From contig JAEDJD010000001.1 of the NCBI GenBank assembly GCA_016296505.1, positions 62,001 to 126,000 of the forward strand: a stretch of DNA of 64,000 bases, read 5' to 3'. Shown here piece after piece: positions 35,124 to 43,157 of this stretch (the stretch's first letter is position 1; each line of letters starts with the position of its first letter). Source of the stretch: Oscillospiraceae bacterium (GTDB taxonomy: Bacteria; Bacillota; Clostridia; Oscillospirales; Ruminococcaceae). A program made the translations under genes and the position numbers. Below the pieces are notes generated by a model. That model was not told where the DNA came from and searched no databases. It worked only from the letters and a program-made list of their open reading frames with translations.

Positions 35124-35828
35124 GTGCTGAAGTTTCTTGGACGCGGCTCTGCATTTACGGATACCCAGAATTGTGCATATTTTGAGCAGGATGGCGCTCT
35201 GGTACTGCTGGATTGTCCGATGTCGGCATTTCATGCTCTGCGCCGACACGGTATTCCGCAGAAACAAATTTTTGTGTTAGTCACGCATACACATAGCGAT
35301 CATGTCGGCGGAATTCCGATGCTGATTCATTTTGCAAGATATATCGCAGACGCGATGGTGACGGTCGTAGCGCCTTCTGTGGAGGTTGCGGAAGATCTGC
35401 AATATCTGATTGAACGGTTGGACGGATGCGATCCGACAGCATACGCAATGATTACCGCCGACGCACTTCATGCGGCTTGGTTTGTCGGTGCAGTACCAGT
35501 TCGGCATATACCGGCGCTTGCAGGACGCTGCTTCGGTTATCGGCTGTGCGTCAATGGGACGAATGTGCTCTATACTGGCGACGCGGCAGAGCTGGAGCCG
35601 TTTCTGCCTTATCTGCATAACGGTGCGTATCTCTATACAGAGATTGCAAATTTCGACAGCGGTGTGCATATGTATATTGATACCGTTCTGCCGGAACTGC
35701 GACGCTTGACCGCTGAGGGCGTGCATATATACCTGATGCATCTGGACGATGAACCGGCGCTTGCAGAGAAGATGAAAGGCGTTGGAATTGATTTTGCACC
35801 GCTTTTCAGCGAAAATGCCGGATTATAA
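35124..35828 (+). CDS. MBL-fold metallo-hydrolase (RNase Z-like)
   Basis: 234 residues from GTG 35124 with AAAGGAG upstream. Metal site: 'THTHSDHVGG' (HxHxDH), Asp in 'LYTGDAAE', His in 'LMHLDDEP'. 'LGRGSAFTDTQNCAYF' at the start resembles the RNase Z/AtsA branch of the superfamily, but the flexible exosite arm of true RNase Z is not evident and the protein is short, so the substrate is open. Operon with maf. Confidence 0.85.
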   Translation: MLKFLGRGSAFTDTQNCAYFEQDGALVLLDCPMSAFHALRRHGIPQKQIFVLVTHTHSDHVGGIPMLIHFARYIADAMVTVVAPSVEVAEDLQYLIERLDGCDPTAYAMITADALHAAWFVGAVPVRHIPALAGRCFGYRLCVNGTNVLYTGDAAELEPFLPYLHNGAYLYTEIANFDSGVHMYIDTVLPELRRLTAEGVHIYLMHLDDEPALAEKMKGVGIDFAPLFSENAGL

Positions 35829-35839
35829 GACGAAACCGC

Positions 35840-35868
35840 TTGACAGATTGAGGAAAATCCTGTAAAAT
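35840..35868 (+). promoter_or_regulatory. Promoter of prfB
   Basis: TTGACA (35840-35845), 17-base spacer, TAAAAT (35863-35868). Its position shows that translation starts at 35942, not 35876. Confidence 0.8.
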
Positions 35869-35941
35869 AGTATATGTGGAAATTTGCGCGGCAGTTGAAT
35901 TGGCTGTCCGCATGAAGATAGCGACCGAAAGGAAATCAGAT

Positions 35942-37081
35942 ATGATATTATTGGACGATATCAAAAATGAGCTTGTGAATGCGCGGCCGGAGGTCAAGGA
36001 ACTCGGCGAAGTATTGCAGATCGAACGCGCCAAAGCCGATCTCGGCGATCTGCGTATTCAGATGGAATATGAGGGCTTCTGGGATGACCATGAGAAGGCG
36101 CAAAAAATTACGCAGCGATGCAATACGCTAGAGCGCAAAATCGAGAACTATGAAAAGCTGCAATCTTTGCTTGAGGATACGATCGAACTGATCGAGCTTT
36201 CTCAGGCGGAGGGCGACGATTCCTCGAACGAGGAGATTCTTGCGGACGCTGAGGCGTTCAAGGCGCAGCTTGAAGCGGAAACATTAAAATCGCTGCTGAC
36301 CGGTGAATATGATAATTCCAACGCAATTCTGACGCTCCATGCGGGTGCAGGCGGTACGGAGGCGCAGGATTGGTCGCAGATGCTCTATCGGATGTATAAC
36401 AAATATGCCGAGAGTCACGGCTTTAAGGTTGATTTGCTCGACTGGTTGGACGGCGACGAAGCAGGCATTAAGTCTGCGTCGTTTATGGTTGAGGGAGAAA
36501 ATGCGTATGGCTTCCTGAAATCGGAGGCAGGCGTACACCGTCTGGTGCGTGTTTCGCCGTTTGATTCGTCTGGCAGACGGCATACGTCATTTGCTGCATT
36601 GGAAGTTATGCCGGAGCTTTCGGATGATGTCGAGGTCGAGATACGTCCAGAGGATATTGAGATGCAGGTATTCCGTTCCAGCGGCGCCGGCGGTCAGCAT
36701 ATCAACAAGACCAGCTCGGCAGTCCGTCTGAAGCATCTTCCGACAGGTATCGTAGTGTCTTGTCAGACGCAGCGCTCGCAGTTCCAGAATAAAGATTTTT
36801 GTATGAAGATGCTGCGCGCAAAGCTTGTTGAGATTAAAGAGCGTGAGCATCTGGAGAAGATCTCCGATATCAAGGGCGATCAGCTCAAGATTGAGTGGGG
36901 CAGCCAGATTCGCTCCTATGTATTCATGCCGTATACGCTGGTCAAGGATCATCGTACAGGCTGCGAAAATGGAAATGTACAGTCGGTTATGGACGGCAAT
37001 CTCGATGATTTTATCAACGCGTATCTGAAAGCGCTCTCACATGGAACGCTGAAAGCAGGCGCCGCATCGGCAGAAGAATAA
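35942..37081 (+). CDS. prfB: Peptide chain release factor 2, without programmed frameshift
   Basis: 379 residues in one frame from ATG 35942 (AAAGGAAA upstream). 'RSSGAGGQHINKTSSAVRLK' holds the GGQ loop that triggers peptide release, and 'VSPFDSSGRRHTSFA' holds the SPF tripeptide for UGA/UAA reading, so this is RF2. In most bacteria prfB is interrupted near codon 25 by an in-frame UGA with a +1 shift; here the equivalent stretch 'ELGEVLQIERAKADL' is read straight through, so the autoregulatory frameshift is absent. Confidence 0.95.
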   Translation: MILLDDIKNELVNARPEVKELGEVLQIERAKADLGDLRIQMEYEGFWDDHEKAQKITQRCNTLERKIENYEKLQSLLEDTIELIELSQAEGDDSSNEEILADAEAFKAQLEAETLKSLLTGEYDNSNAILTLHAGAGGTEAQDWSQMLYRMYNKYAESHGFKVDLLDWLDGDEAGIKSASFMVEGENAYGFLKSEAGVHRLVRVSPFDSSGRRHTSFAALEVMPELSDDVEVEIRPEDIEMQVFRSSGAGGQHINKTSSAVRLKHLPTGIVVSCQTQRSQFQNKDFCMKMLRAKLVEIKEREHLEKISDIKGDQLKIEWGSQIRSYVFMPYTLVKDHRTGCENGNVQSVMDGNLDDFINAYLKALSHGTLKAGAASAEE

Positions 37082-37156
37082 GTATTGATTCTACATTGGA
37101 TGCTGTCATTCATTTTCAGTCGAACCGACATTGTATGATAGATATACAGAAATGTG

Positions 37157-37197
37157 AAGCCGTTAAAATCAGCGTGGATGCTCGGTTTTAACGGCTT
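37157..37197 (+). terminator. Terminator-like hairpin after prfB
   Basis: 12-bp stem AAGCCGTTAAAA / TTTTAACGGCTT with a 17-base loop, followed by ATCTTCT. The T-tract is weak. Confidence 0.55.
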
Positions 37198-37318
37198 ATC
37201 TTCTGAATGGATATCATGCAAGCGTATGAAACGCAACGCAATTCGGGTTGCCGATAAAGAATATTTTGTCTAAGTATGAATGGCAAATGAAATACGAGGT
37301 AGGGAGAAGGCGTATAAT

Positions 37319-37834
37319 TTGAAAAAACAATATCTGGAGATCGGAAAGATCGTGAATGTTCATGGATTGGGCGGCATGGTTAAGGTCATGCCATGGTGCG
37401 ACAGCGCGGAATTCCTCAGCGAATTTGAAACGCTGTACCGAGGAAAGGATCACATTCCGATGCAGATTGAACGTGCTGCTGTACAGAAGAATATGGTGCT
37501 GATGAAATTTTCCGGCGTCGATACGCAGGAAGCAGCGAATATGCTGCGCAACACGGTACTTTATATGAATCGTGAGGATGTCGAGCTGGATGACGATACC
37601 TATTTTATTCAGGATCTGCAGGGTATGCGCGTGGTTGACGCCGACAATGGCAAAGAGTACGGCAAGCTGTATGATGTCCTGCAAACCGGCGCAAACGACG
37701 TATATGAGGTCGAATCGCCGGGAGGAAAGATACTGCTTGTGCCGGTGATTCCGGATGTCGTGCTGAATGTCGATTTTGATACGGATACGATTACCATCCG
37801 ACCATTAAAGGGGTTGTTTGACGATGCAGATTGA
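37319..37834 (+). CDS. rimM: Ribosome maturation factor RimM
   Basis: 171 residues from TTG 37319, which has AGGGAGAAGG eight bases upstream and gives the usual N-terminus 'MKKQYLEIGKIVNVHGLGG'; the ATG at 37280 lacks an RBS. The N-terminal beta-barrel and C-terminal PRC-barrel ('QDLQGMRVVDADNGKEYGKL') are both present. RimM helps 30S subunit assembly. It overlaps trmD by 11 bases. The usual partners rpsP, the KH-domain gene and rplS are not here. Confidence 0.93.
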   Translation: MKKQYLEIGKIVNVHGLGGMVKVMPWCDSAEFLSEFETLYRGKDHIPMQIERAAVQKNMVLMKFSGVDTQEAANMLRNTVLYMNREDVELDDDTYFIQDLQGMRVVDADNGKEYGKLYDVLQTGANDVYEVESPGGKILLVPVIPDVVLNVDFDTDTITIRPLKGLFDDAD

Positions 37835-38522
37835 GATTGCAACACTCTTTCCAGAGATGTGTGAGGCGGTGCTGTCTGAGAGTATTATCGGCAGAGCACG
37901 CGCGAAGGGTGCGATTACGGTCAACTGTCACCAGATACGCGCATATACGAAGGACAAGCATAATCGTGTGGACGATTCGCCGTTCGGCGGCGGTATGGGT
38001 ATGGTCATGCAGGCGCAGCCGATTTATGACTGCTGGCAGGCTGTTCGCGCACAGTCGGAATTGCCGATGCATACAATATATCTGTCCCCGAAAGGCAGCG
38101 TGCTGACGCAGCAGCGCGTGCGGGAACTTGCGGAAATGCCGCGTTTGTTTTTACTTTGCGGACATTATGAGGGAATCGACCAGCGCGTGATTGAAAAAAT
38201 AGTCGATGAGGAAATTTCAATCGGGGATTATGTTGTCACAGGCGGTGAACTGCCGGCGCTTGTTCTGACGGACGCAGTTGCGCGGATGTGTGATCATGTG
38301 CTGCCGTCGCCGGACGCCTATGAGGAGGAAAGTCATTTTCACGGGCTTCTGGAATACCCACAGTATACCAGACCTGAAATCTGGGAAGGCAAGGCGGTTC
38401 CGCCTGTTTTACTCAGCGGACATCACAAGAACATTGCACAATGGCGCGCTGAGCAGAGTCTGGAAATCACCCGTAATCGACGTCCGGACCTTTGGGCAAA
38501 ATGGTCAAAGAACAATAGTTGA
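37824..38522 (+). CDS. trmD: tRNA (guanine-N1)-methyltransferase TrmD
   Basis: 232 residues from ATG 37824. SPOUT-type methyltransferase making m1G37 in tRNA. 'VDDSPFGGGMGMVMQAQPIY' and the knotted cofactor site 'LLCGHYEGIDQRVIE' with 'EISIGDYVVTGGELPAL' are conserved. It overlaps rimM, so translation is coupled. No clear terminator follows. Confidence 0.97.
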   Translation: MQIEIATLFPEMCEAVLSESIIGRARAKGAITVNCHQIRAYTKDKHNRVDDSPFGGGMGMVMQAQPIYDCWQAVRAQSELPMHTIYLSPKGSVLTQQRVRELAEMPRLFLLCGHYEGIDQRVIEKIVDEEISIGDYVVTGGELPALVLTDAVARMCDHVLPSPDAYEEESHFHGLLEYPQYTRPEIWEGKAVPPVLLSGHHKNIAQWRAEQSLEITRNRRPDLWAKWSKNNS

Positions 38523-38694
38523 ATCCGAGTTTGTCAGTTTTAACAAATTGTTTTGTTGAAAACTGTTCACACCACCAATGGTTTTCAACATTTTATTTTC
38601 GTGAAAGTGACCAAACAAGGCGGCATTCTATTCCCTTGAATGTAGCATAGGGTAGAAATTTACGGACTTACATGGATTTTGTGTAGAAAAGAGA

Positions 38695-38723
38695 TTGACG
38701 AAACTGAAATAAAACAGTATAAT
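38695..38723 (+). promoter_or_regulatory. Promoter of the HPr gene
   Basis: TTGACG (38695-38700), 17-base spacer, TATAAT (38718-38723). It leaves a leader of about 255 bases. The stretch 38523-38694 shows no gene. Confidence 0.82.
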
Positions 38724-38864
38724 AATAGCATGGTTCCGTGAATAACAAAAGCGTTTGGGGTTTGAAATATTACTTTGCGTTATACGAGCTGTATATATGA
38801 CATGGGCTGAAAACCGGACTGCGCGGCTGGTCAGGCAGAACCGAGCAGACGATAAACAGCACAA

Positions 38865-38946
38865 ACGGTCAATCCGCTTTTGGGTTAGCATTTTTTAGTC
38901 CGTGTGTGTGACGGAGCGATTACGGAGCATATTTCCGATTGACCGT
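38865..38946 (+). promoter_or_regulatory. Structured leader element upstream of the HPr gene
   Basis: ACGGTCAATC (38865-38874) and GATTGACCGT (38937-38946) are perfect reverse complements 62 bases apart, enclosing a smaller TCCGT / ACGGA hairpin. The closing arm lies 24 bases before the HPr RBS, and GGGTTTTT follows it. This could be an attenuator or a regulator-binding leader; no named riboswitch class is recognised. Confidence 0.5.
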
Positions 38947-38985
38947 AATTGGGTTTTTATGAAAATCATAAAGGAGAGAAAGTTT

Positions 38986-39258
38986 ATGTGTATTAAAGAT
39001 GTCATGGTTCAGAATCAGGTAGGACTCCATGCGCGTCCGGCTACATTCTTTATCCAGAAGGCAAACGAGTTCCGTTCTGCAATCTGGATTGAGAAGGAAG
39101 ATCGCCGTGTGAATGCAAAGTCTCTGTTGGGCATCCTTTCACTGGGTATTGTCGGCGGTACTGCAATCCGCATTATTGCTGATGGCACGGATGAGGAGCA
39201 GGCAGTTGCATCGCTGGTGGCACTCGTTGATAGTGGGTTCAGCGACGAGAGCCGCTGA
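38986..39258 (+). CDS. HPr-family phosphocarrier protein
   Basis: 90 residues from ATG 38986 (AAGGAG nine bases upstream). The active-site His15 lies in 'GLHARPATF' and the regulatory Ser46 in 'AKSLLGILSLG', both at canonical positions. With both residues it could serve sugar transport as PtsH and carbon catabolite control through HPr kinase and CcpA. No other PTS gene is in the window. It has its own promoter, long leader and terminator. Confidence 0.92.
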   Translation: MCIKDVMVQNQVGLHARPATFFIQKANEFRSAIWIEKEDRRVNAKSLLGILSLGIVGGTAIRIIADGTDEEQAVASLVALVDSGFSDESR

Positions 39259-39355
39259 ATTTCCGTAAGCTGATATTTATATAGCAGCACCTCCATGGAG
39301 GGACTGCATGATCGCAGCGTTCCTGACTGAGCTGCATAGAATTAGAATGACAGAA

Positions 39356-39387
39356 GGGGCGTTTCATACCGAAGCGCCCCCTTTTTT
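39356..39387 (+). terminator. Terminator of the HPr gene
   Basis: 10-bp stem GGGGCGTTTC / GAAGCGCCCC, then CTTTTTT. Confidence 0.9.
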
Positions 39388-39449
39388 ATGATTGGTATTT
39401 CACTTTGAGCTGCGGTGACGCTTCCGATGCGGATGCGTCTGCGCGAGCG

Positions 39450-40670
39450 TTACGCTGCGGAGGCCGCGAGTGAAGCAGTCTGCGCATACATATTTTCAGC
39501 AAAAATGCCGTAGCCTCTGGTTGGGTCACGTACAAAGACATGGGTAACGGCGCCGATCAATCTGCCGTTTTGCAGAATCGGACTGCCGCTCATGCCCTGT
39601 ACAATGCCGCCGGCGTGTTCCAGAAGTGCCGGATCTGTGACATGAATCACAAGATTCCGGAGTGCGGCGTCCTCACCGCGGATTTCTTCGATTTCAATGC
39701 TATAGGGCTGCGGAGATGAGCCGTCCAGCGTGGTATACATGACGGCTGGACCGCGAGAAATATCCTGACGAAATCCAAGCGGAACAGAAAGCTGCTTTTG
39801 AGGTGGGTGTATGAGTGTTCCAAAGATACCGCAGGACGTATTGGCTGATAGCGTTCCGATGCCTTCCCCAATGTCGAATCTGCCAAGCAGTTCGCCGGGT
39901 TTTCCTGCATGACCAGAGACAATATCACGTACCGAAACTGCAATGACGTCACCAGAGGCGAGTGGTATCTGCGATCCGGTATCTGCATCACATACAGCGT
40001 GCCCAAGTCCGGCAAAAGAAATTTGCCCGTCATTGGCGCGCGTGTAATAGGTTACAGTGCCGATGCCTGCGGTGCTGTCGCGTACCCACATACCTGTCAG
40101 CCATCGCTGCGTTTCCGATACATATACCGGCTGTACCGAGACGGTTTTGATTACACGATCATGCCGAATGACAACGGAAACGGCTTTGCCGTCGGATTCT
40201 GCGACTGCCTGCTGAATATCATCGTTGCTGCTGATGCGTTTGCCATTGACAGACGCGATGATATCGCCAGTCTGAATACCGGCGTCTGCCGCAGGACAAC
40301 AGCTGCCTTCAGGGGCTTGTACCTCGGTCAGTGAAATGACCATTACGCCATCCATCAGCATCCGGATGCCAAACGGTTCACCGCCGACCCAGACGTTTGC
40401 AGGGCCGAGTGGCGTGAGCGAGACGGTTTTAACGGGGAACATTCCAAATAGTCGGAGTTCCGCTTCCTGTCCATGCGGAACGGATGGCGTCCGATTGGAA
40501 AATGTGACCGGAAGCGCCGTTGCAACGGAAATTGGACGATCTGCGTCCGTATAAAAATGATCCGGCAGACTGTGTGCATAAAACTGCACTGTGCCGCAGA
40601 GACTCATTATGAGTGCGGCAATACAGGCGGTAACCCGCCGCAGCCGGAAAAAATGAAAGCGAAAAAACAT
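39450..40670 (-). CDS. spoIVB: SpoIVB-like sporulation serine peptidase
   Basis: 406 residues from ATG 40670 (AGAGGAAGG upstream on the minus strand). Membrane anchor at about 10-30, PDZ domain at about 105-185 ('AADAGIQTGDIIASVNGKRI'), then the S55 peptidase domain with His224 in 'GLGHAVCD' and the active Ser in 'VQGMSGSPILQNGRLIGAVT'. SpoIVB triggers SigK processing across the forespore membrane in endospore formers. In sporulating Clostridia and Bacilli it precedes spo0A in the same direction; here it is inverted and one gene separates them. Confidence 0.92.
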   Translation of the reverse strand: MFFRFHFFRLRRVTACIAALIMSLCGTVQFYAHSLPDHFYTDADRPISVATALPVTFSNRTPSVPHGQEAELRLFGMFPVKTVSLTPLGPANVWVGGEPFGIRMLMDGVMVISLTEVQAPEGSCCPAADAGIQTGDIIASVNGKRISSNDDIQQAVAESDGKAVSVVIRHDRVIKTVSVQPVYVSETQRWLTGMWVRDSTAGIGTVTYYTRANDGQISFAGLGHAVCDADTGSQIPLASGDVIAVSVRDIVSGHAGKPGELLGRFDIGEGIGTLSANTSCGIFGTLIHPPQKQLSVPLGFRQDISRGPAVMYTTLDGSSPQPYSIEIEEIRGEDAALRNLVIHVTDPALLEHAGGIVQGMSGSPILQNGRLIGAVTHVFVRDPTRGYGIFAENMYAQTASLAASAA

Positions 40671-40821
40671 GAGCAACCTTCCTCTCTGCGGAATTCGAAA
40701 TGCTGCTTGTTCGTTCCGCATGGAATTATTATGCGCAGATATTGAAGCGGCAAACTTCAAAAATGCAGTCAATATTTTTTCCGGAAGATGCATCAGCATC
40801 AAACGGAAATGGAGGAAGTAT

Positions 40822-41496
40822 ATGGAAAAAAATCAAATGACGTCTGTTGGCGCATTGCTGATGGCTCTATGTAATGATTTGCAGCTGAGTCGGCAATCTA
40901 ATGATACATGGTGTATGTATACTGCTGAATCGGAATCCTTTGCGACAGATACCCCCTGTTATCTTGCGGATTCTCCGTGCTTTGATATGGGGTTTGTACG
41001 TCTGCCGCCAGATGCGGTGCGTCATGGGATGTCCGCATATATCACCGATACGCTGCTCTGTGATGTTGTCGCTGAGGCGCTTTCGCACTGGAATCAGGCA
41101 GATGCGGAAACGCTTGTCTATACGCTGAATTATTTTCTGGAGCATGACTGTTTTCCGCCGCAGGAAGGAAAAACACTGCGTCAGTTGGATGAAATTTTGC
41201 AAGGATATCAATGGGAGCGCGGTTTTCAAGTGCTGCGAGGGATTCTGGCAGAGCCTGCCTGTGATCTGTCGCTTGCGTTGGAGATATTTTATCGCGTTGG
41301 CGGATTCGATTTTTTGGAAGAAAATCGTAAGGCGCTTGATACGGAGGCGTTGGCGATTCTGAATACATTATATACTCAGATTGCAGCCGGAAAATACAAA
41401 AGCGCTATGCGGCATTATGCAATTCCGCTGACGAAGATTCAACGGTACAAGCTGGAACGCAGACAGGTGCCGGCAGTATTCCTGACAGATCTGTAG
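40822..41496 (+). CDS. Hypothetical protein, possibly DUF4274-like
   Basis: 224 residues from ATG 40822 (GGAGG six bases upstream). The C-terminal half ('LRQLDEILQGYQWERGFQVL', then 'ACDLSLALEIFYRVGGFDFL') resembles DUF4274 proteins, small helical proteins of unknown role; this is a tentative match. The N-terminal half has several Cys and Asp but no recognised motif. It sits between divergent spoIVB and co-directional spo0A. Confidence 0.6.
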   Translation: MEKNQMTSVGALLMALCNDLQLSRQSNDTWCMYTAESESFATDTPCYLADSPCFDMGFVRLPPDAVRHGMSAYITDTLLCDVVAEALSHWNQADAETLVYTLNYFLEHDCFPPQEGKTLRQLDEILQGYQWERGFQVLRGILAEPACDLSLALEIFYRVGGFDFLEENRKALDTEALAILNTLYTQIAAGKYKSAMRHYAIPLTKIQRYKLERRQVPAVFLTDL

Positions 41497-41580
41497 GCGC
41501 TTCGATGGCAGACGTATTTTCCATGCTTCTCTCTGATGATGCAGAAATCGTCTCAGCACGCCCGACAAATGTTAGCGCGC

Positions 41581-41587
41581 TTCGACA
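41581..41587 (-). promoter_or_regulatory. Possible 0A box (distal)
   Basis: TGTCGAA on the minus strand exactly matches the Spo0A binding heptamer. It lies about 130 bases above the spo0A promoter. Confidence 0.4.
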
Positions 41588-41690
41588 GTATGCCTCAAAA
41601 TTCTTTGAAATATGCAACGCATTCGTCATGAAATCCTAGTAAATACGAATGTATTGATAATTTCCGAATAATATGATTGTTTCGACAGAA

Positions 41691-41697
41691 TCATCTT
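41691..41697 (-). promoter_or_regulatory. Possible 0A box next to the spo0A promoter
   Basis: TGTCGAA on the minus strand exactly matches the Spo0A binding heptamer. It lies 20 bases above the -35 of the spo0A promoter, a fitting site for autoregulation as known for spo0A in Bacillus. Confidence 0.5.
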
Positions 41698-41717
41698 TCG
41701 TTCGTGATTCTTCGCTC

Positions 41718-41746
41718 TTGCATTTGTGTTTCATGCGTGATAAAAT
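41718..41746 (+). promoter_or_regulatory. Promoter of spo0A
   Basis: TTGCAT (41718-41723), 17-base spacer, TAAAAT (41741-41746) with extended TGA. It looks sigma-A dependent. Confidence 0.75.
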
Positions 41747-41775
41747 GGAAACATAAAGCAAAAGGAGGTTGAACC

Positions 41776-42531
41776 ATGCAAAAACAAGTCAAGGTTCTGA
41801 TCGGTGACGACACGGCGGAGTACGGTGTATCCTGCGCCAGTGTCCTGCGTTCACAGGGGATGTACGCATATACGAGACCGAAGAACGGGAATACCGTTCT
41901 GGAGTCGATTCGGAGTGATACACCGGATGTCGTTGTGGTAGACGCGATTCTGCCGCATATGGATGCAATTGAATTGATGAAAAAAGCAAATACCGGAAAT
42001 GGAAAACGACCGGCATTTATCGTAACATCTTCGTATGACAACAGCTTTGTCGAGCAGCAGGTGATGCAAAGCGGCGCTGCGTATTTTATGCTGAAACCGT
42101 TTGATCTGAATGTGCTCGGCGAGCGCATCGCTTTGCTGACGAATAAGCAACCGCTTGGTGCGATTGCAACGAGAGTCGGTCAGGATCTCGCAATTACGAT
42201 TACAGATATCATTCATCAGCTTGGCGTACCGGCACATATTAAAGGGTATCATTATTTGCGCTGTGCAATCGTCAGCGCGTATCATGAACCGGAGCTGCTC
42301 GACAGTGTGACAAAGCAGCTCTATCCGCGTGTTGCGGGGCAGTTTCAGACAACGCCCTCTCGTGTTGAGCGTGCGATTCGTCATGCAATCGAAATCGCAT
42401 GGGATCGGGGCAATCTGGATACGCTGAATTCATTTTTTGGTTATACGGTGAATACCTGCAAGGGCAAGCCGACGAATTCCGAGTTTATCGCGCTGATTAC
42501 AGACAAGCTGCGCTTGCAGAATCATTCATAA
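41776..42531 (+). CDS. spo0A: Sporulation master regulator Spo0A
   Basis: 251 residues, AGGAGG before ATG 41776. The receiver domain has the acidic pair Asp11/Asp12, the phosphorylation site Asp56 in 'VVVVDAILPHMD' and Lys107 in 'YFMLKPF'. The C-terminal Spo0A DNA-binding domain is clear: 'LGVPAHIKGYHYLRCAIV' and 'TTPSRVERAIRHAIEIAWDR'. It controls entry into sporulation and stationary phase. All functional residues are kept. Two 0A-box-like sites lie upstream. Confidence 0.95.
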   Translation: MQKQVKVLIGDDTAEYGVSCASVLRSQGMYAYTRPKNGNTVLESIRSDTPDVVVVDAILPHMDAIELMKKANTGNGKRPAFIVTSSYDNSFVEQQVMQSGAAYFMLKPFDLNVLGERIALLTNKQPLGAIATRVGQDLAITITDIIHQLGVPAHIKGYHYLRCAIVSAYHEPELLDSVTKQLYPRVAGQFQTTPSRVERAIRHAIEIAWDRGNLDTLNSFFGYTVNTCKGKPTNSEFIALITDKLRLQNHS

Positions 42532-42573
42532 ATCTATGATGTGCAGAATGCGCATCGGATATGGAGGAAAATT

Positions 42574-43083
42574 ATGTCAATGCAAAAAATCAATCCGGCA
42601 GAATGGGATCAGAATGCGTTTGATGCGATCGGTAAGCAGTGGTTTCTGCTGACTGCCGGTACGGAGCAGAACGGCTGGAACTGCATGACCTGTTCATGGG
42701 GTGCAGTCGGCGTGCTGTGGAACAAGCCGTCCGTGACCTGCTATGTACGCCATTCGCGCCATACCTTCGGCTTTATGGAGCAGCAGGATACCTTTACGCT
42801 ATCTTTCTTTGGCGAGGCGCAGCGCAAGGCGTTGGCATTCTGCGGCGCACATTCCGGCAGAGACTGCGATAAGGCGGCAGAAGCAGGATTGCATCCGATG
42901 GCGCTAGATGCGGGAATGAGCTTTGCTGAGGCAGAATTTGTTCTGATCTGTAAAAAGCGCTATGCTGCCGATATGGATATCAAGGATATTCCGGCAGACG
43001 CAGCCGCTGCGTTTTACGGCGACAATGACGCCCACAAAATGTACATCGGCGAGATTATTGCCTGCTATAAGAATGTAGAATGA
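42574..43083 (+). CDS. Flavin reductase-like FMN-binding protein
   Basis: 169 residues from ATG 42574 (GGAGGAAAATT upstream). The split-barrel flavin-binding fold is suggested by 'LLTAGTEQNGWNCMTCSWGA' and 'VTCYVRHSRHTFGFMEQ', usual in flavin reductase-like (DIM6/NTAB) proteins of anaerobes. FMN binding is inferred; electron donor and acceptor are unknown. It follows spo0A and has its own terminator. Confidence 0.82.
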   Translation: MSMQKINPAEWDQNAFDAIGKQWFLLTAGTEQNGWNCMTCSWGAVGVLWNKPSVTCYVRHSRHTFGFMEQQDTFTLSFFGEAQRKALAFCGAHSGRDCDKAAEAGLHPMALDAGMSFAEAEFVLICKKRYAADMDIKDIPADAAAAFYGDNDAHKMYIGEIIACYKNVE

Positions 43084-43096
43084 AATGCAAAAAGCA

Positions 43097-43137
43097 AGCC
43101 GCGAAATCAGATGTTACGCTGATTTCGCGGCTGTTTT
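43097..43137 (+). terminator. Terminator after the flavin reductase-like gene
   Basis: 14-bp stem AGCCGCGAAATCAG / CTGATTTCGCGGCT followed by GTTTTC; it converges on the cellulase gene. Confidence 0.87.
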
Positions 43138-43157
43138 CATTGTTTTGTATTGCGGAA

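Noticed and set aside
41505..41639. 44-codon plus-strand open frame between the DUF4274-like gene and spo0A
   Set aside because: ATG 41505 has no RBS and the sequence overlaps the distal 0A-box-like site; coding status cannot be supported.
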